A stretch of 64,000 nucleotides of DNA from Isoetes taiwanensis (Eukaryota; Streptophyta; Lycopodiopsida; Isoetales; Isoetaceae): positions 5,441,625-5,505,624 of the forward strand of contig JAJEKV010000038.1 in the NCBI GenBank assembly GCA_021234155.1, read 5' to 3'. Below the pieces are notes generated by a model. It saw nothing but the letters and a program-made list of their open reading frames with translations, was not told where the DNA came from and ran no database searches. A program made the translations under genes and the position numbers. The stretch's first letter is position 1; each line of letters opens with the position of its first letter. Positions 1-10,940 of the stretch are shown here, piece after piece.

Positions 1-289
1 TGGCACGCCAGCTGAACGTCGATCATCGACGTTCAGTGGGCGGTGACGCTGGACGGCCAGCGTGGCATCACCGTGGCATCGCCACGTCACGACCGGTCGA
101 TGATCGACGATTCATCGTCGACCATCGACGCCGCTATTTCGACACGTATTTCGACGGTTTTTGGTCGACGATCGACGGTCGTACGTCGATATAGAGGTTT
201 ACCGTCGACCTTTGAACGTCGATGATCGACGTTGCATCGACGTTCAAAGGTCGATATAGACGTCGAAAAGGCTCAACGTTTTTGTAGTG
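1..289. mobile_element. Right terminus of a CACTA (En/Spm) transposon, continuing off the left edge
   Basis: Reading inward on the minus strand from 289, the sequence begins CACTACAAAAACGTTGAGCC, which has the classical CACTACAAAAA start of plant CACTA terminal inverted repeats. The inner 270 bp is packed with short self-complementary CG-rich motifs (CGTCGATCATCGACG and variants). These look like the subterminal repeats that bind TNPA-type proteins in this superfamily. The 3 bp that follow (290-292, TTG) would be the target duplication, but the left end is outside the window, so it cannot be checked. No transposase reading frame is visible; the small ORF here is a by-product of the repeats. 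Confidence 0.8.
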
Positions 290-1395
290 TTGGCAGTTCT
301 TGCCATTCATTTGAATTCTGTTCTAATGCAGTTGACAATCTTTAAAATGTTCCAGAATTTTCTTCTATTCCGCAATATCAAGCTTTTCTAAAATGACATT
401 TACAATCTATCTTTTGATTTGTTGGCTGTTAGAGCTTCTCCGGAGCTTCTTATATGGGGAGATCATTTTTATGACATTTGAATTTGCTATTCACTGAGGA
501 GGAGATTTCCTGTTTTCCTTGCCCATCTAATATAATCTCGAAGTTGCCATGTAGCCAAAACCATGTAGCCAGAACCAGACAGATCAGTCCAATGAGGTTG
601 GTTATGGATTTAGGCCATATAAAAAGATGGTGTTACAAAACGAAGTGGGAGTGTAGAAACTCAGAGACAAATTGTAAAATCGAGAGGTAATTGTATGGAA
701 ATAAGAGCTGAAGAAGTACCCAAACCGAGGCGCATGCATGTTCTAAGGATCTGTTTTATAAAATCAACGATATAGAAAGTTATAGTGATCGGAGTGACAT
801 GCTGATGGAGTTGTATCATGCGCAACAATTGTCTACCTTATTGTCATACGCAGATGACCATTTACGGGTATTAGATGACAACGCTGTGAACAATGAGTCA
901 GAAAGAGTTACAGATGATCAAGGAGTCATGTGGCCAGCTGCTCCTAGACACTATCATATGCCAAAGCCATTATATATATTATCTGCAGATGGTAAGTGTA
1001 TGGGTGCCTGGGTCTTGCTGACATTGCATATGCAGCAAGTAATCTTGAAGGTATCGCTGCTTCACAGAAATATGATAAGAAATTGGAGGGTTGGGAACAT
1101 AACACTGCATCTCGAGACAATGCCCGTTCTTGCAGTTGTGGTGTGGATTGATCAGGAGGTAGCCAGGAAATAAGTCCCATTTCTCATTTTGATGCCCGAG
1201 CAAATTATTCCAGAAGTCAAAGAGAGAGTGAATTATCAAAGGCTTTGCGAAAGATAAATTGGCCAATGGAGCTAAAATTTATGCATATAAAAGCAAGATA
1301 TGTACAAGCTACATCTTAATTGATAAATTCCTAAAATTTTTGTACATGGTATCTTTTCATCCGTTAGTTCACAGTGACTTCAAATGATTCAGTTG
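290..1395. other. Intergenic, no supported gene
   Basis: AT-rich sequence with a few short open frames (for example 478-690 and 799-1173, plus). Their translations show no domain or motif I recognise and no convincing splice structure. I see no RNA gene. Decayed exons of an unknown gene cannot be excluded. Confidence 0.5.
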
Positions 1396-1401
1396 GAGTC
1401 T

Positions 1402-2065
1402 TTGGCCATCCAGGAGGACAAATTTGATATGTACAGACAAGACACTTAAACAATGATCCATGGTCTATGTGTCAAGTAATGTAAATTGTTTTTGACCCAA
1501 GACCCAATGCAATACAATGCTAACTCAAAACAATTCCAAACAGATTTTTTGGCCTTCTAGAAGGACAAATTTGATATGTACAGACAAGACACTTAAACAT
1601 GGTTTACGTCTCAATCTAATGCAATTTCTTTTTGCCCAAGGCCTAATGCAACGCAGTGCTAATTCAAAAAAATTCCAAATGCTTATATAGATCTTGCAAG
1701 AAATAAGATTTACCTTTCTTAACATGTATGTCATTGTCAGCCCTTCAAGTATTGGAATGACTAACCTTCACAAACTTGTTGAGCTTTTCCTTTTCCACTA
1801 AATGGTTTCACTGGAATGACTAACCTTCACAAATTTGTTGAGCTTTTCCCTTTCCACTAAATGGTTTCACGATAATGAAGAGTTGTATGTTGTCTTAGTT
1901 GGGAGTTGCATTAGATTACATTTTTCATTCAAACAGATCTAAAGACTGGGAGTTCTATTAGGTTACATCTTGATATGTATCAGATTTAGAATTGCATTAG
2001 GTTACATTTTCATACATAGCAGATTTAAAGACTGGGAGTTGTATTAGGTTACATTCTGATTAGAG
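1402..2065. repeat. Three adjacent short tandem repeats with different periods
   Basis: The motif GGACAAATTTGATATGTACA occurs at 1416 and again at 1563, giving a 147-bp direct duplication. Next, GGAATGACTAACCTTCAC occurs at 1754 and 1813, a 59-bp duplication. Then about four imperfect copies of GGGAGTT.TATTAGGTTACATT run from about 1900 to 2065. The tract is non-coding. A (TATTC)n-like run follows at about 2108-2132. Confidence 0.75.
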
Positions 2066-3656
2066 TATTCTATCATGGCACATTATCCACGCTACTTATA
2101 AGAAAATATATTCTATTCTATTCTATTTATAAGGTGCTGAAAAATGCAAATCTATTGTATCTATCCAATATGCCACTTACATCATTATGCCAAATTGCCT
2201 AACAAACTAATCACTATAAATTAAGAACTCTCCAAATCATGGAATAAAGAGTGGGTTGTTTTGAGGTGAAACAGAGTGGTGAACTGCATTAGCGGCGTGC
2301 TTTGTGTTTGCCCTAAAACAACAAACCCACGCTTTTTCCTTACATAAAGGTAGAGAAAGGCGCCCCTTTACATTAGACTCATCTACATCATCTCCACGTC
2401 AGCTGCATGCCTAATTTTCGCAAAAAGATCAAGTGACCTTCAACAAGTTGATTAACGATTTAAACATTTGTTGAAAACATAAGAAATAGAGTTCTCTCTA
2501 CCTTTGTACACGATAGAATGGTTTTACACCCCCTTTTTTTTTTTTTTTTGAGGGGGGCGAGGAGGGTCTAGGATGGCCCACTTTCTTCTACAAAGTAAGG
2601 TATTGATTTCTACGTCTATATGGAGGATTTTGAACAATGTTGATGGGTCTCCAGGCTTAAGACTTGTTTATCAATCTTTGCAGATGTGCGTCTCTTTTGA
2701 GTTTTCATCTATCAAGCCATTGTTTCTCTGAATCATTGCACAACGGGGATTTTCAATGGGCGTTTAAAATGGTACATCAAGCAGCATTAAACGACATATT
2801 CTATCAACCTATCTCCCAAAGCTTTGCCCTTTGGACAACCTAAAAATTCTAGCAACGTAAGGAAAATGCAAGAAAAGGGGGCGGAACCCAAACAACAAAT
2901 TAACTAAAACTAACAAGAATCTTTTTCGTAACAACAAAAAAGGAAAACCAAATAATATAGCTTGCATCGAAAACTGAGAAGACATACTTGCTAGATGAGG
3001 AATGAGATTGCAAAGAGAAAGAAGAGCGTCCCAAGTATGGGTATCATGGCAAAGAGTTGAAGAGAAATACAGAAATAAGGTGTTGATATTGTGAGAAGGG
3101 AAATACGAATCAGGCGTACATAGACTGATGTGAGAAGACGCCGATAAGGACATAAGCATGCCGATAAGAAGGGACTAACTAAGGTATATATAAATAGTGG
3201 TCTCATCTCTCTTTAAAATAACCATCCGATGGTTTGTCAAATCATCGACATTCTCTTTTACAGGTATCAAACCTTTTGAGTGTTCACAACGATCCCCGAA
3301 GAATCTGTTGTCGTTCTCTCTCTCTCAATTTGTTGGTTTTATTTGGTTTTGCAAATCGTGTGATGCCACGTCACCCATTAAATGGGTTATTTTAATGTCC
3401 CCTTTCAAATTTTAATGTTCATAATAACACAAATAAATAACTAAGAATCCTAATTCACAAACATTTTACTCTAAATTTGTTTTGCCACCGTGGATAATGC
3501 CTAGCATCACCGAGCACCCCTTTACTAGTAAAATTTAAATTGCTTATAACCATGAGATATGTTCAAAAAGCTTTACAGAACTTGCCATGCATATATAAAC
3601 ATGCATATATAAAGACTTGTCCAAACAATCAATCCTTTATACTTCTTCGGGCATTA
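2066..3656. other. Intergenic, with a pentanucleotide tract at about 2108-2132
   Basis: Contains a short (TTCTA)n-like tract preceded by sequence resembling a LINE/SINE 3' end, and a poly(T) run near 2528-2548. The longest ORFs (2809-3159 and 2991-3206, minus) have no recognisable domain. I see no supported gene. The 3' flank of the receptor kinase begins at the right edge. Confidence 0.5.
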
Positions 3657-6600
3657 TCAACGAGGAACAACAACTACATCATTGTCTTCTTTCAAACCTG
3701 ATGAGCATAAAAGAAGGAAGTAAAGTATTTAGAAACGATAAATGAAAGAACATGTAACTTCATAATCTTGTCCTTACCAGTAAGAGTAGACGGATATGGG
3801 CTAGGTTCACTAATAAGCACATCAATAGAGGCGGCTTTCCTGTACTCGCCATTATCTTCATCTCTGATGACCGTTAGCCTTGCCAATACAGAGCTTATAT
3901 TTGGTCGGCTCTTTGGATCATATGTAAGGCATTTAGTAGAAACTTCAAGTACTTTAAGTATTGACTCAAACGTGAGTACGTCTTTAGGAATGGCTTCATC
4001 CACAACCATACCTAGATCATTTGACATAGCTCGATGTAAGAACTTCTCCATGTTATCATCTTCCATGAACAGCTTGTCAGTTGGCCTCTTCCTTGTTATT
4101 AATTCCACAAGAAGAATGCCATAACTATAAACATCACTCATTGGTGTAGGTTTTCCTTGAGAAAGCTCTGCCCAATAGCTAAGTTAGTCAAAGTGAAAGG
4201 GTGAGCTAGTAAATGGATAAATATTGTGTGCATGATATACCTGGAGCCATGTACCCAAAAGATCCCCTAAATGAAGACAATGTACCATCATCAACGAGCG
4301 TTGCAATGCCAAAGTCAGCTATATGTGCTTCAAATGCTTGGTCAAGAAGAATATTTTCTGGCTTGATGTCACAGTGTACAATGGCTTCTCTGCTTTCATG
4401 ATGGAGATACAATAGTCCTTGTGCCACACCTATTGCAATATTCAGGCGTTTCTTCCAATCTAACAAGATTGGATCTAACTTATATAAATGATCTTTGAGG
4501 CTTCCATTTGGCATAAATTCTAGAACAATAGCCATCATATCCAAAGTGTTACAGTATCCAAGAATGTTGACAAGATTTCGATGCCTCAGCTTTCCCAGTG
4601 TTTCCAGCTCTCTGAAGAAACTTTTCTTGGTTTGGTCTGAATGTGTCATAGTAAGCTTTTTGACAGCAATTAATTCTTCCTTAACCATAATGCCTTTATA
4701 CACGATGCTAAATGCACCAGTCCCAACAATGTTATCATCACTAAAGTTGTTAGTTGCCATGCAAAGCTCATCCTTAGCAAACTTCATATGTCGAGGAAGA
4801 AGACTGTATCCATCGTCACCTGTAGCTTGAGGATGATACTTCCATAAAGCATATACAATGCATGTCATCACTGTTAGGATTGCTAGAGTCCCTAGAACGA
4901 TGTATATGATGTATGTCTTATGAAAATGCCTAGCATGGTGCTGGTTGGTAGTGGTGGTGGTCGTGGTGTTAAGACAAGTTTTATTGATGATACTTCCACA
5001 TAGTCCAGAGTTACCATCGAGAGATACATTACTTGCATTGAGAAAAATGCCAGCATTAGGAATAGGGCCTGATAACATGTTGTTGGAAAGGTTAAGGAAG
5101 ATGAGGTTTTTCATTGTGCCAAGGATTGCAGGTATTTCACCAGATAAATTGTTGGAGGAGAGGTCCAAAGTTTTCAAATCAAGGCAATTTTCTAAACTTT
5201 CAGGGATAGATGCAGTCAGAGTGTTATGAGAAATATTCAAATACTGAAGTTGAAAGAGATTGGACGCACATAGAGAAGGCACAGCTCCATATAACAAGTT
5301 GTAGGACAAATCCAGTTCCAGTAAATTTGAGAGTCTAGCTACACTAGGAACAGTTCCAACCAGTTTATTTCTCTGGAAATGAGCATACTGCAGATTATTT
5401 TGGAATACATTTGGTATACTGCCTGTCAGATTATTAAACGAAAGTCTTAGATCTGCGAGTTGAGTAAGATTGCCCAAGCTGGAAGGAACCAGGCCACTGA
5501 AATTATTTCCACGAAGATAAATTTTTTTTAGCAGGCTACAGAATCCGAGTGTCTCTGGAATTGGTCCTTCAAAGTTGTTCCAAGACAAATATATATATTG
5601 CAGTTGTTTTAACTGGCCTAAGCTGGAAGGCAGATTACCAGAGAAGTAGTTATAGGATAGCCAAAGGCTGGTTAACTGAGTAAGATTTCCAACTTCAGGA
5701 GGAAGTTCACCGACTAAGCGGTTACTGCCAAAGTCCAAGTCGGACAAACTGTACAATGTCCAGACAGAATCAGGAATATGACCAGACAAGTTATTTGCAT
5801 ACAACCAGAATCTGTTCTGCAGTTTAGAGCAATTTCCAAGGCTAGCAGGGATAGAACCTTGAAGCAAATTGTCTCCCAAATGCAGAGCGTTTAGATTTAA
5901 CAGGTAGCCAAGTTGATAAGGAATTGTGCCAGAAATTTGGTTGTTACCCAAATCAAGAGAAAGGAGTTGGGTGCAATTGGTGAGAGAGAGTGGTATTGTT
6001 CCAGTTAGGTTGTTTTGCCAAACCTGGAACTTCTCTAGTGCTTTAAGATTGCCCCAAACATCAGGAATTGTGCCATTTAAATTGTTGCGGTTCAACGACA
6101 ATGTTCTAAGATGGCTGCAATTGGAGAGGGATGCAGGTATTGGTCCACTCAGAAAGTTGGCAAAATTTTTGGAGTCAAAGTCATAACCGACTTGGTCGCC
6201 TAAGGTGAGTTCCTGCAAACGTTGGAGCCTCCCAAACTCCTCTGGTATATTTCCTGTCAGCATATTTGCGTCTAATTTGAGGGTATTGAGCAGAGAGCAG
6301 TTGCTTAGTGATGCAGGTATAGAACCTGTCAGATTGTTGTGGCTTAAATCTAGAATCTTCAACTTGCTCAAATCTCCAACGGAGCCTGGTATATTACCAC
6401 TCAGCTGGTTATAATAAATATTTAAGTACTCAAGTCTGGACCAATTGCCTAGAGCTTCAGGTAAAGAACCAACCAGAAAATTACTTCTGAGATCGATGCT
6501 CCGAAGTAATGAGCAGAAAGACAATTGCAAAGGTACAGCACCAGAAAATTGGTTGAGGGATAGATTGAGGTACCTGAGGTAACGCAAGCCCCCAATCTCA

Positions 6601-6866
6601 GGAGATATTGTTCCACTCAGCTGAGCATTACTTAAATCCAAGTAAGCAACATGTTGAGAAGTACATGTGATTCCTTTCCAATAGCATACGAGGCTGTTGT
6701 TGGTCCAATTTGCCAAAAACATAAGCGGATCGGCTACAATATTTGCTTTGAAATCTTTCAGTGCTTGAGCCTCTGAATCTACAGATTGAACAAGATTTGT
6801 AAAATTGGTAAACAAGATGAATATGCAGATCATGATCATGTTATGAAGAAAAGATGGTGCCATCAT
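3657..6866 (-). CDS. Leucine-rich-repeat receptor-like kinase, non-RD type, three exons, 1018 aa
   Basis: Single-pass plasma-membrane receptor kinase. I model exons at 6866-4241, 4167-3778 and 3697-3657, all with GT-AG borders and no internal stops. The first splice rebuilds the kinase APE motif (MAP-E-LSQGKPTPMSDVYSYG region), and the second gives a short C-terminus ending VVVVPR. Residues 1-28 look like a signal peptide. A cap segment with WKGITC follows, then about 20 LRRs of 24 residues to about 600, and a membrane helix at about 651-675. The kinase has a glycine loop GTGAFSIVYKG (from 715), ATP-binding lysine at 736, HCDIKPEN (831-838) and DFG (851-853). Cysteine in place of arginine before the catalytic aspartate makes it non-RD, a class known from LRR-XII immune receptors such as FLS2, EFR and Xa21. 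The ligand cannot be told. It appears intact. Confidence 0.93.
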
Positions 6867-8447
6867 GAACTCTTGTTACAACTTGTAACTTGTTTTGCTT
6901 CTTCAACTCCACATCAAAAATCAACAAGTAAAGTATGTATATTGTGGAGACATTTTCTTCACTTAGCATCATCAGGGACCATAAAATAACCATTTCTAAG
7001 TAAACGTGAGATATTCCAGGGGCATTACCCAGAGACATTTTCTTACTAATGCATACATAATCCTCCAAATATCACGTAACTTGAAGTCCAGATATACCTG
7101 GGATTCGGGACCCGTTGATACGGTTGATACGGTTGATATTGGGGTCTAAAGAGGGTGTTTTTCTGGCATCAAAATATTATAGCACAGTCGAGTTGTTGCC
7201 TGTTTACATTTAAGCAGTTAACAGTCTCGCTGTTTAGAATGTATAAATTAAATTTCAAAAGCCAAAACTGTTGAAAAAGTCCAACACAGGAATTTTTCGT
7301 GCCATGAGTTAGTGTCGCTGTTCAGATAAGGAGATTCGGACTGGCATCTTAATGGAATTTTCTTCCTCAAGAGTTCCCACCTGGTGTGGGATTTATGGCA
7401 ATAGAATTGTTTGTAACGCCAGGCACCTTTTCTTGCTATGTTTAGAAGAGCTATGGCATACCTAAATACTTTTTTTATTGTGAACTTCCTCTGCAAGTGA
7501 CTACATCGTTTTCCTTCAAATAACTATATGACTTCTTCTCCCAAGTAAATTATTTGTCACATTTCGATGGAGAACTTTCTCTGATAAACCAAAGCGCCCA
7601 CAAAAGGAGTTGCAAGCCTACAATGTATGAATCAAACTTGAAATTTAAAGAGGATCGGACTTCCAAATCTCTGCCCGTCTTTATACAACTAACTGAATGC
7701 CATCAAATTATCAATATTTTGCCATAGACAAGTGCAAGCAATGGACATCTCTCGGAACATCCATGCAAAAACGACTCTCTCTCTCTCAAGACAACTGTAA
7801 TAAGCCTTCGTTCAAATAATTTTCTAGGGAAAGGCTAATCAGATACCCCTAAATTATAATTTCCTCAAATGCATTGCCATTCTATTAATCGGATTTTCTA
7901 GTTATTCTCTTTTTCTAGTTATTCAATATGGACCATTGATTTTGAGCATCTCCCCAGTATCATACCAAATCAACGGCTCACATCTTCTTTTTAAAAAAAC
8001 GCTTCGCCATTTTCCTAAGGTGGATTTCCTACATGGAGACATTTCATTTCACATTGATTAAATCCGGCCAAATAAAAACCCAATGGTAGCCGCCCCAATG
8101 AACTGCCGCTCAATTGTTGAAGAGTTCCTAATCAACTACGGCAGCTCTGATTTCTGAACTGAACAACATGCTGTCGGATTACTATTGCATGGTCGGCAGA
8201 TGGCGAGAAAGGACGGAAGATGGCCTCGCATGCAGCATCAGATTTGCCAAATGAAATATCTACATGCCGCCCAAAAGAGTAAGAGAGCAATCCTGTTCAT
8301 CTGCCAAAAGAAACGAACAAGAATGCACCTATACATATAAAACCAGACTAAACAAGGCTTGAATCGGAAGCCCTGCAGCTCAATCGGAAGCCCATGCACA
8401 CATTTGCCTGCAGAAGCTTTTAGGCTGTTATCCTCTACTGTAACGTT
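6867..8447. other. Intergenic, presumed promoter side of the receptor kinase
   Basis: AT-rich and without a supported gene. A small triplicated motif GATACGGTT lies near 7113-7137. The upstream region of the kinase must lie at the left part of this stretch, but I see no clear TATA box. ORFs at 6841-7068 and 7248-7496 (minus) are unremarkable. Confidence 0.45.
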
Positions 8448-9164
8448 CTACATAGAGAGGCATTGGCATTGGCCATCACTGCAGAACCCATATGGCCCAC
8501 AACTCAGAGGAAGCTGGCATGGATCATCGAATAACTTTGTGCTTTCCCAGCCAGCGGATCCGAGGGTGTAAGACATAAGATTACCATCTGGATCTAACCT
8601 TATGAAATTTGTTGTGTCTGACTCAGTGCCTTTCGGAGGATCAAATTCCTTTATTTTTACTGAGCTACAGGCTGAACCATCATACCTCATCTCAATTGTG
8701 TGATTGCCGCAGAAAACCGTAGCCTGCCTTGAGTTGCAACTAGTAGAACCAAGCACTTCGAAATAAGGCTGGGGATTGTTGGAGACATTTAGATGCAGAA
8801 CAAACCTGTTAGCTTCAATGGTTGCAGTAAATGCTCCCCTTTCTCCAGTCGATAGATTGGATCTGCTAGTCAAGCTGGAGGAACCGGTGAGAGTTTGCCC
8901 TGTCACTAATACATCAGTCTGATGCTCGAAACTCTGCCAAGCTATTCCTCCTGTGCCATCGTAGTGAACCCAATTGCCAGAATTCTGAAGCTCTGCACTG
9001 TCTAATCCTAATTTCCCTGACCAGCGCCGACCCAGCCCATCGTAGAAAACATAATACTGGAAGGAAGGAAGGGAATTATACAGGAGAGTATAATTGATTG
9101 TGGCAGGACTATCCCTATTGCCAATCCAAACAGGAATTCCAGCTCCTTTGCTATTGCACCCCAT
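8448..9164 (-). pseudogene. Truncated G-type (bulb) lectin / S-locus receptor kinase ectodomain
   Basis: The 238-aa open frame matches the extracellular part of G-type lectin receptor kinases: PVWIGNRDSP and a WQSFEHQTDVLVTGQTL segment typical of the bulb-lectin domain, then a lipid-like linker, then a cysteine-rich end CQLPLSCGPYGFCSDGQCQC resembling the EGF-like/S-locus region. The signal peptide is not in frame. Upstream, a segment reading WFGFIAAWSEH that would precede it lies in another frame with a stop. After the final cysteine pair the frame ends at once, with no PAN domain, membrane segment or kinase. I therefore read it as a broken gene fragment. A secreted lectin-like product cannot be ruled out. 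Confidence 0.75.
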
Positions 9165-9336
9165 GCTCGCTCCATGCCGCTATAAAACCAAACCACTGTC
9201 TATTCCTGTCTTCATCGGCATGAAGCAGCTAGCTATCTTGCAGGCCAAATCCATCACGTGACATCCTCCTCATTCCATTTCCAAACATTGCACATGGCCA
9301 CAGAAATTCCCCCTCCTTCCTCAAGCGATATCTAAT
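9165..9336. other. Flank of the lectin fragment, including the target site of the next element
   Basis: The frame-shifted 5' coding remnant of the lectin (about 9165-9230, minus) lies here. The left copy of the 7-bp target duplication ATCTAAT is at 9330-9336. Confidence 0.5.
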
Positions 9337-10103
9337 AGGGAAAATTTTAAAAATGCCCCTGATTTTGTTCGAAATTGTTATAATGCCCTTGTATTTTCTG
9401 AATTTGTTGATATGCCCTGTATTGTGTACGTCCCTGAGATGGGGCAGTTTTGGTCCTTTTCCCGTTGAATGCTAAGCAATCCTTGATGGATGAGGTGCAG
9501 CTTATGTTTGAGCAGAGCAATTTGGTCGTCAAGCCTTTTGATCAATGGCTTGATCGGAGAACATGGGGCGAATTTTTGCTCATTCTTTGGCCTCCTAAAA
9601 CATTCGAGGCACAGGAAACCAGACCTGCAACGATTCTGCAAAGCCCAATGAGTGAGTTCAAATCTGCTGCTGTGCTTGCTTTTACACGAATCCGCACTAC
9701 AACATTTGATGAATTGTGGGCAGTTTTGAATCATTTAACACGGATCTTGGTTAATCTGTCCCATTTTGGGTGATTTTTAATGATCTAATGCCGGAATTTG
9801 GAGGAATTATGGCAAGGTAAGGCGGATTTGAGAGGGTGGATCGATGAAAAATAAGGCACAGCTTAGAAAGAACTTTGGCCGGCCTGGGCAACCACGACTC
9901 CATCCCCTGCTCCGGATTCACATCATCCTAATGGAGATCATGCTTACTTCCGGATTCAAGATCATCCTTTGCCGGCAGTGTTCTTCTGACGCAAAAGGGA
10001 ACAGCCGTTGCTAAAAAGAAAAGGGTATTTTGATAATTTCTGTAAATATAGGGGTACTTTGATAATTATATTAAGATATAAGGGTAGTTTTAGAATTTTC
10101 CCT
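9337..10103. mobile_element. Non-autonomous TIR DNA transposon (767 bp) with 7-bp target duplication
   Basis: Both ends start AGGGAAAATT: the left end reads AGGGAAAATTTTAAAAATGC and the right end, on the opposite strand, reads AGGGAAAATTCTAAAACTAC. The element is flanked by ATCTAAT at 9330-9336 and 10104-10110. The ends continue with repeated short units (a TGCCCYTG motif on the left, the same flavour inverted on the right). The interior has open frames on both strands but no transposase motif. A 7-9 bp duplication would fit a hAT- or Mutator-like family; I cannot choose between them. Confidence 0.75.
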
Positions 10104-10312
10104 ATCTAATAAGCTCCTCAAATGCCTCAAATTATACGGTTTTCGATACTGTACACCAGTCAAATCTTAGCCCGGACCACTGATTTCCAAATACCAAACT
10201 AAAATCGCAGAAGTTTATTGGAATTTTAAGTTTTTATTTCACCTTATGATTTGCAATATATTCTTATAGGGCTGAGATACATGGGTGATTTTGTATGCTG
10301 GCATGCCATCTG

Positions 10313-10396
10313 GGACCACATTCCGGTGTGGACCGGTGGGGTCCCGCGACCGGCGGTAGCCGGGAGCGGGTCACCGGTCCCACCGGAATGTGGGAC
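10313..10396. repeat. Fold-back (inverted repeat) sequence, copy 1
   Basis: The left arm GGACCACATTCCGGTGTGGA is matched in inverted orientation by an arm ending GGAATGTGGGACC, around a GC-rich centre (CGACCGGCGGTAGCCGGGAG). It is highly similar to the larger fold-back at 11063-11213, so this is a small repeat family. Confidence 0.7.
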
Positions 10397-10940
10397 CGGA
10401 ATGTACAACGGCTTGGCATGTTATGTTATGTTCCTGGTAGCTCATGGTGGTTTTGTTTGCTCGAAGGCTGTTCTATGTGCTCCAAATAAGCTGTAACAAG
10501 GGCTCAGCTTGTCTGTGACGAGCTTTCCAGCTGATAAAGACATTCTGCCGGCCCATCTTGGATCATCTTCATTATATCTTCTATTTTTCTTATTCAATCT
10601 TGCCGAATCATCATCATCTGTTTTATATCCTCTGTTTTTTATCATATATCTTGATGAATCATCTTCATTTCTTTTATATCCTCTCTTTTTCTTATACTAT
10701 ATCTTGCTGAATCATCATCGTTTCTTTATATCCTCTGTTTTTTTTTATCATATATCTTGCCGGATCATCGTCATTTCTTTTATATCCTCTGTTTTATTTT
10801 ATCCTATATCCAGTGTTGTTCTGTTTGTATATTATCAGGAAAAGCAACGCCTCTTTATTCGGGAACATCGACCATTTTGTGTCCTTTCCCTATGAATAAT
10901 GTAATATTTTACTTCTGTCTAAATAAACTTGTGCTTTATT
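10397..10940. other. Spacer between the fold-back copies, with a pyrimidine-rich imperfect repeat
   Basis: At about 10560-10810 the phrase TTATATCCTCTGTTTTTTATCATATATCTTG.CGAATCATC recurs roughly four times in degenerate form (period about 60 bp). The resulting ORFs are low-complexity and I do not call a gene. Confidence 0.5.
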
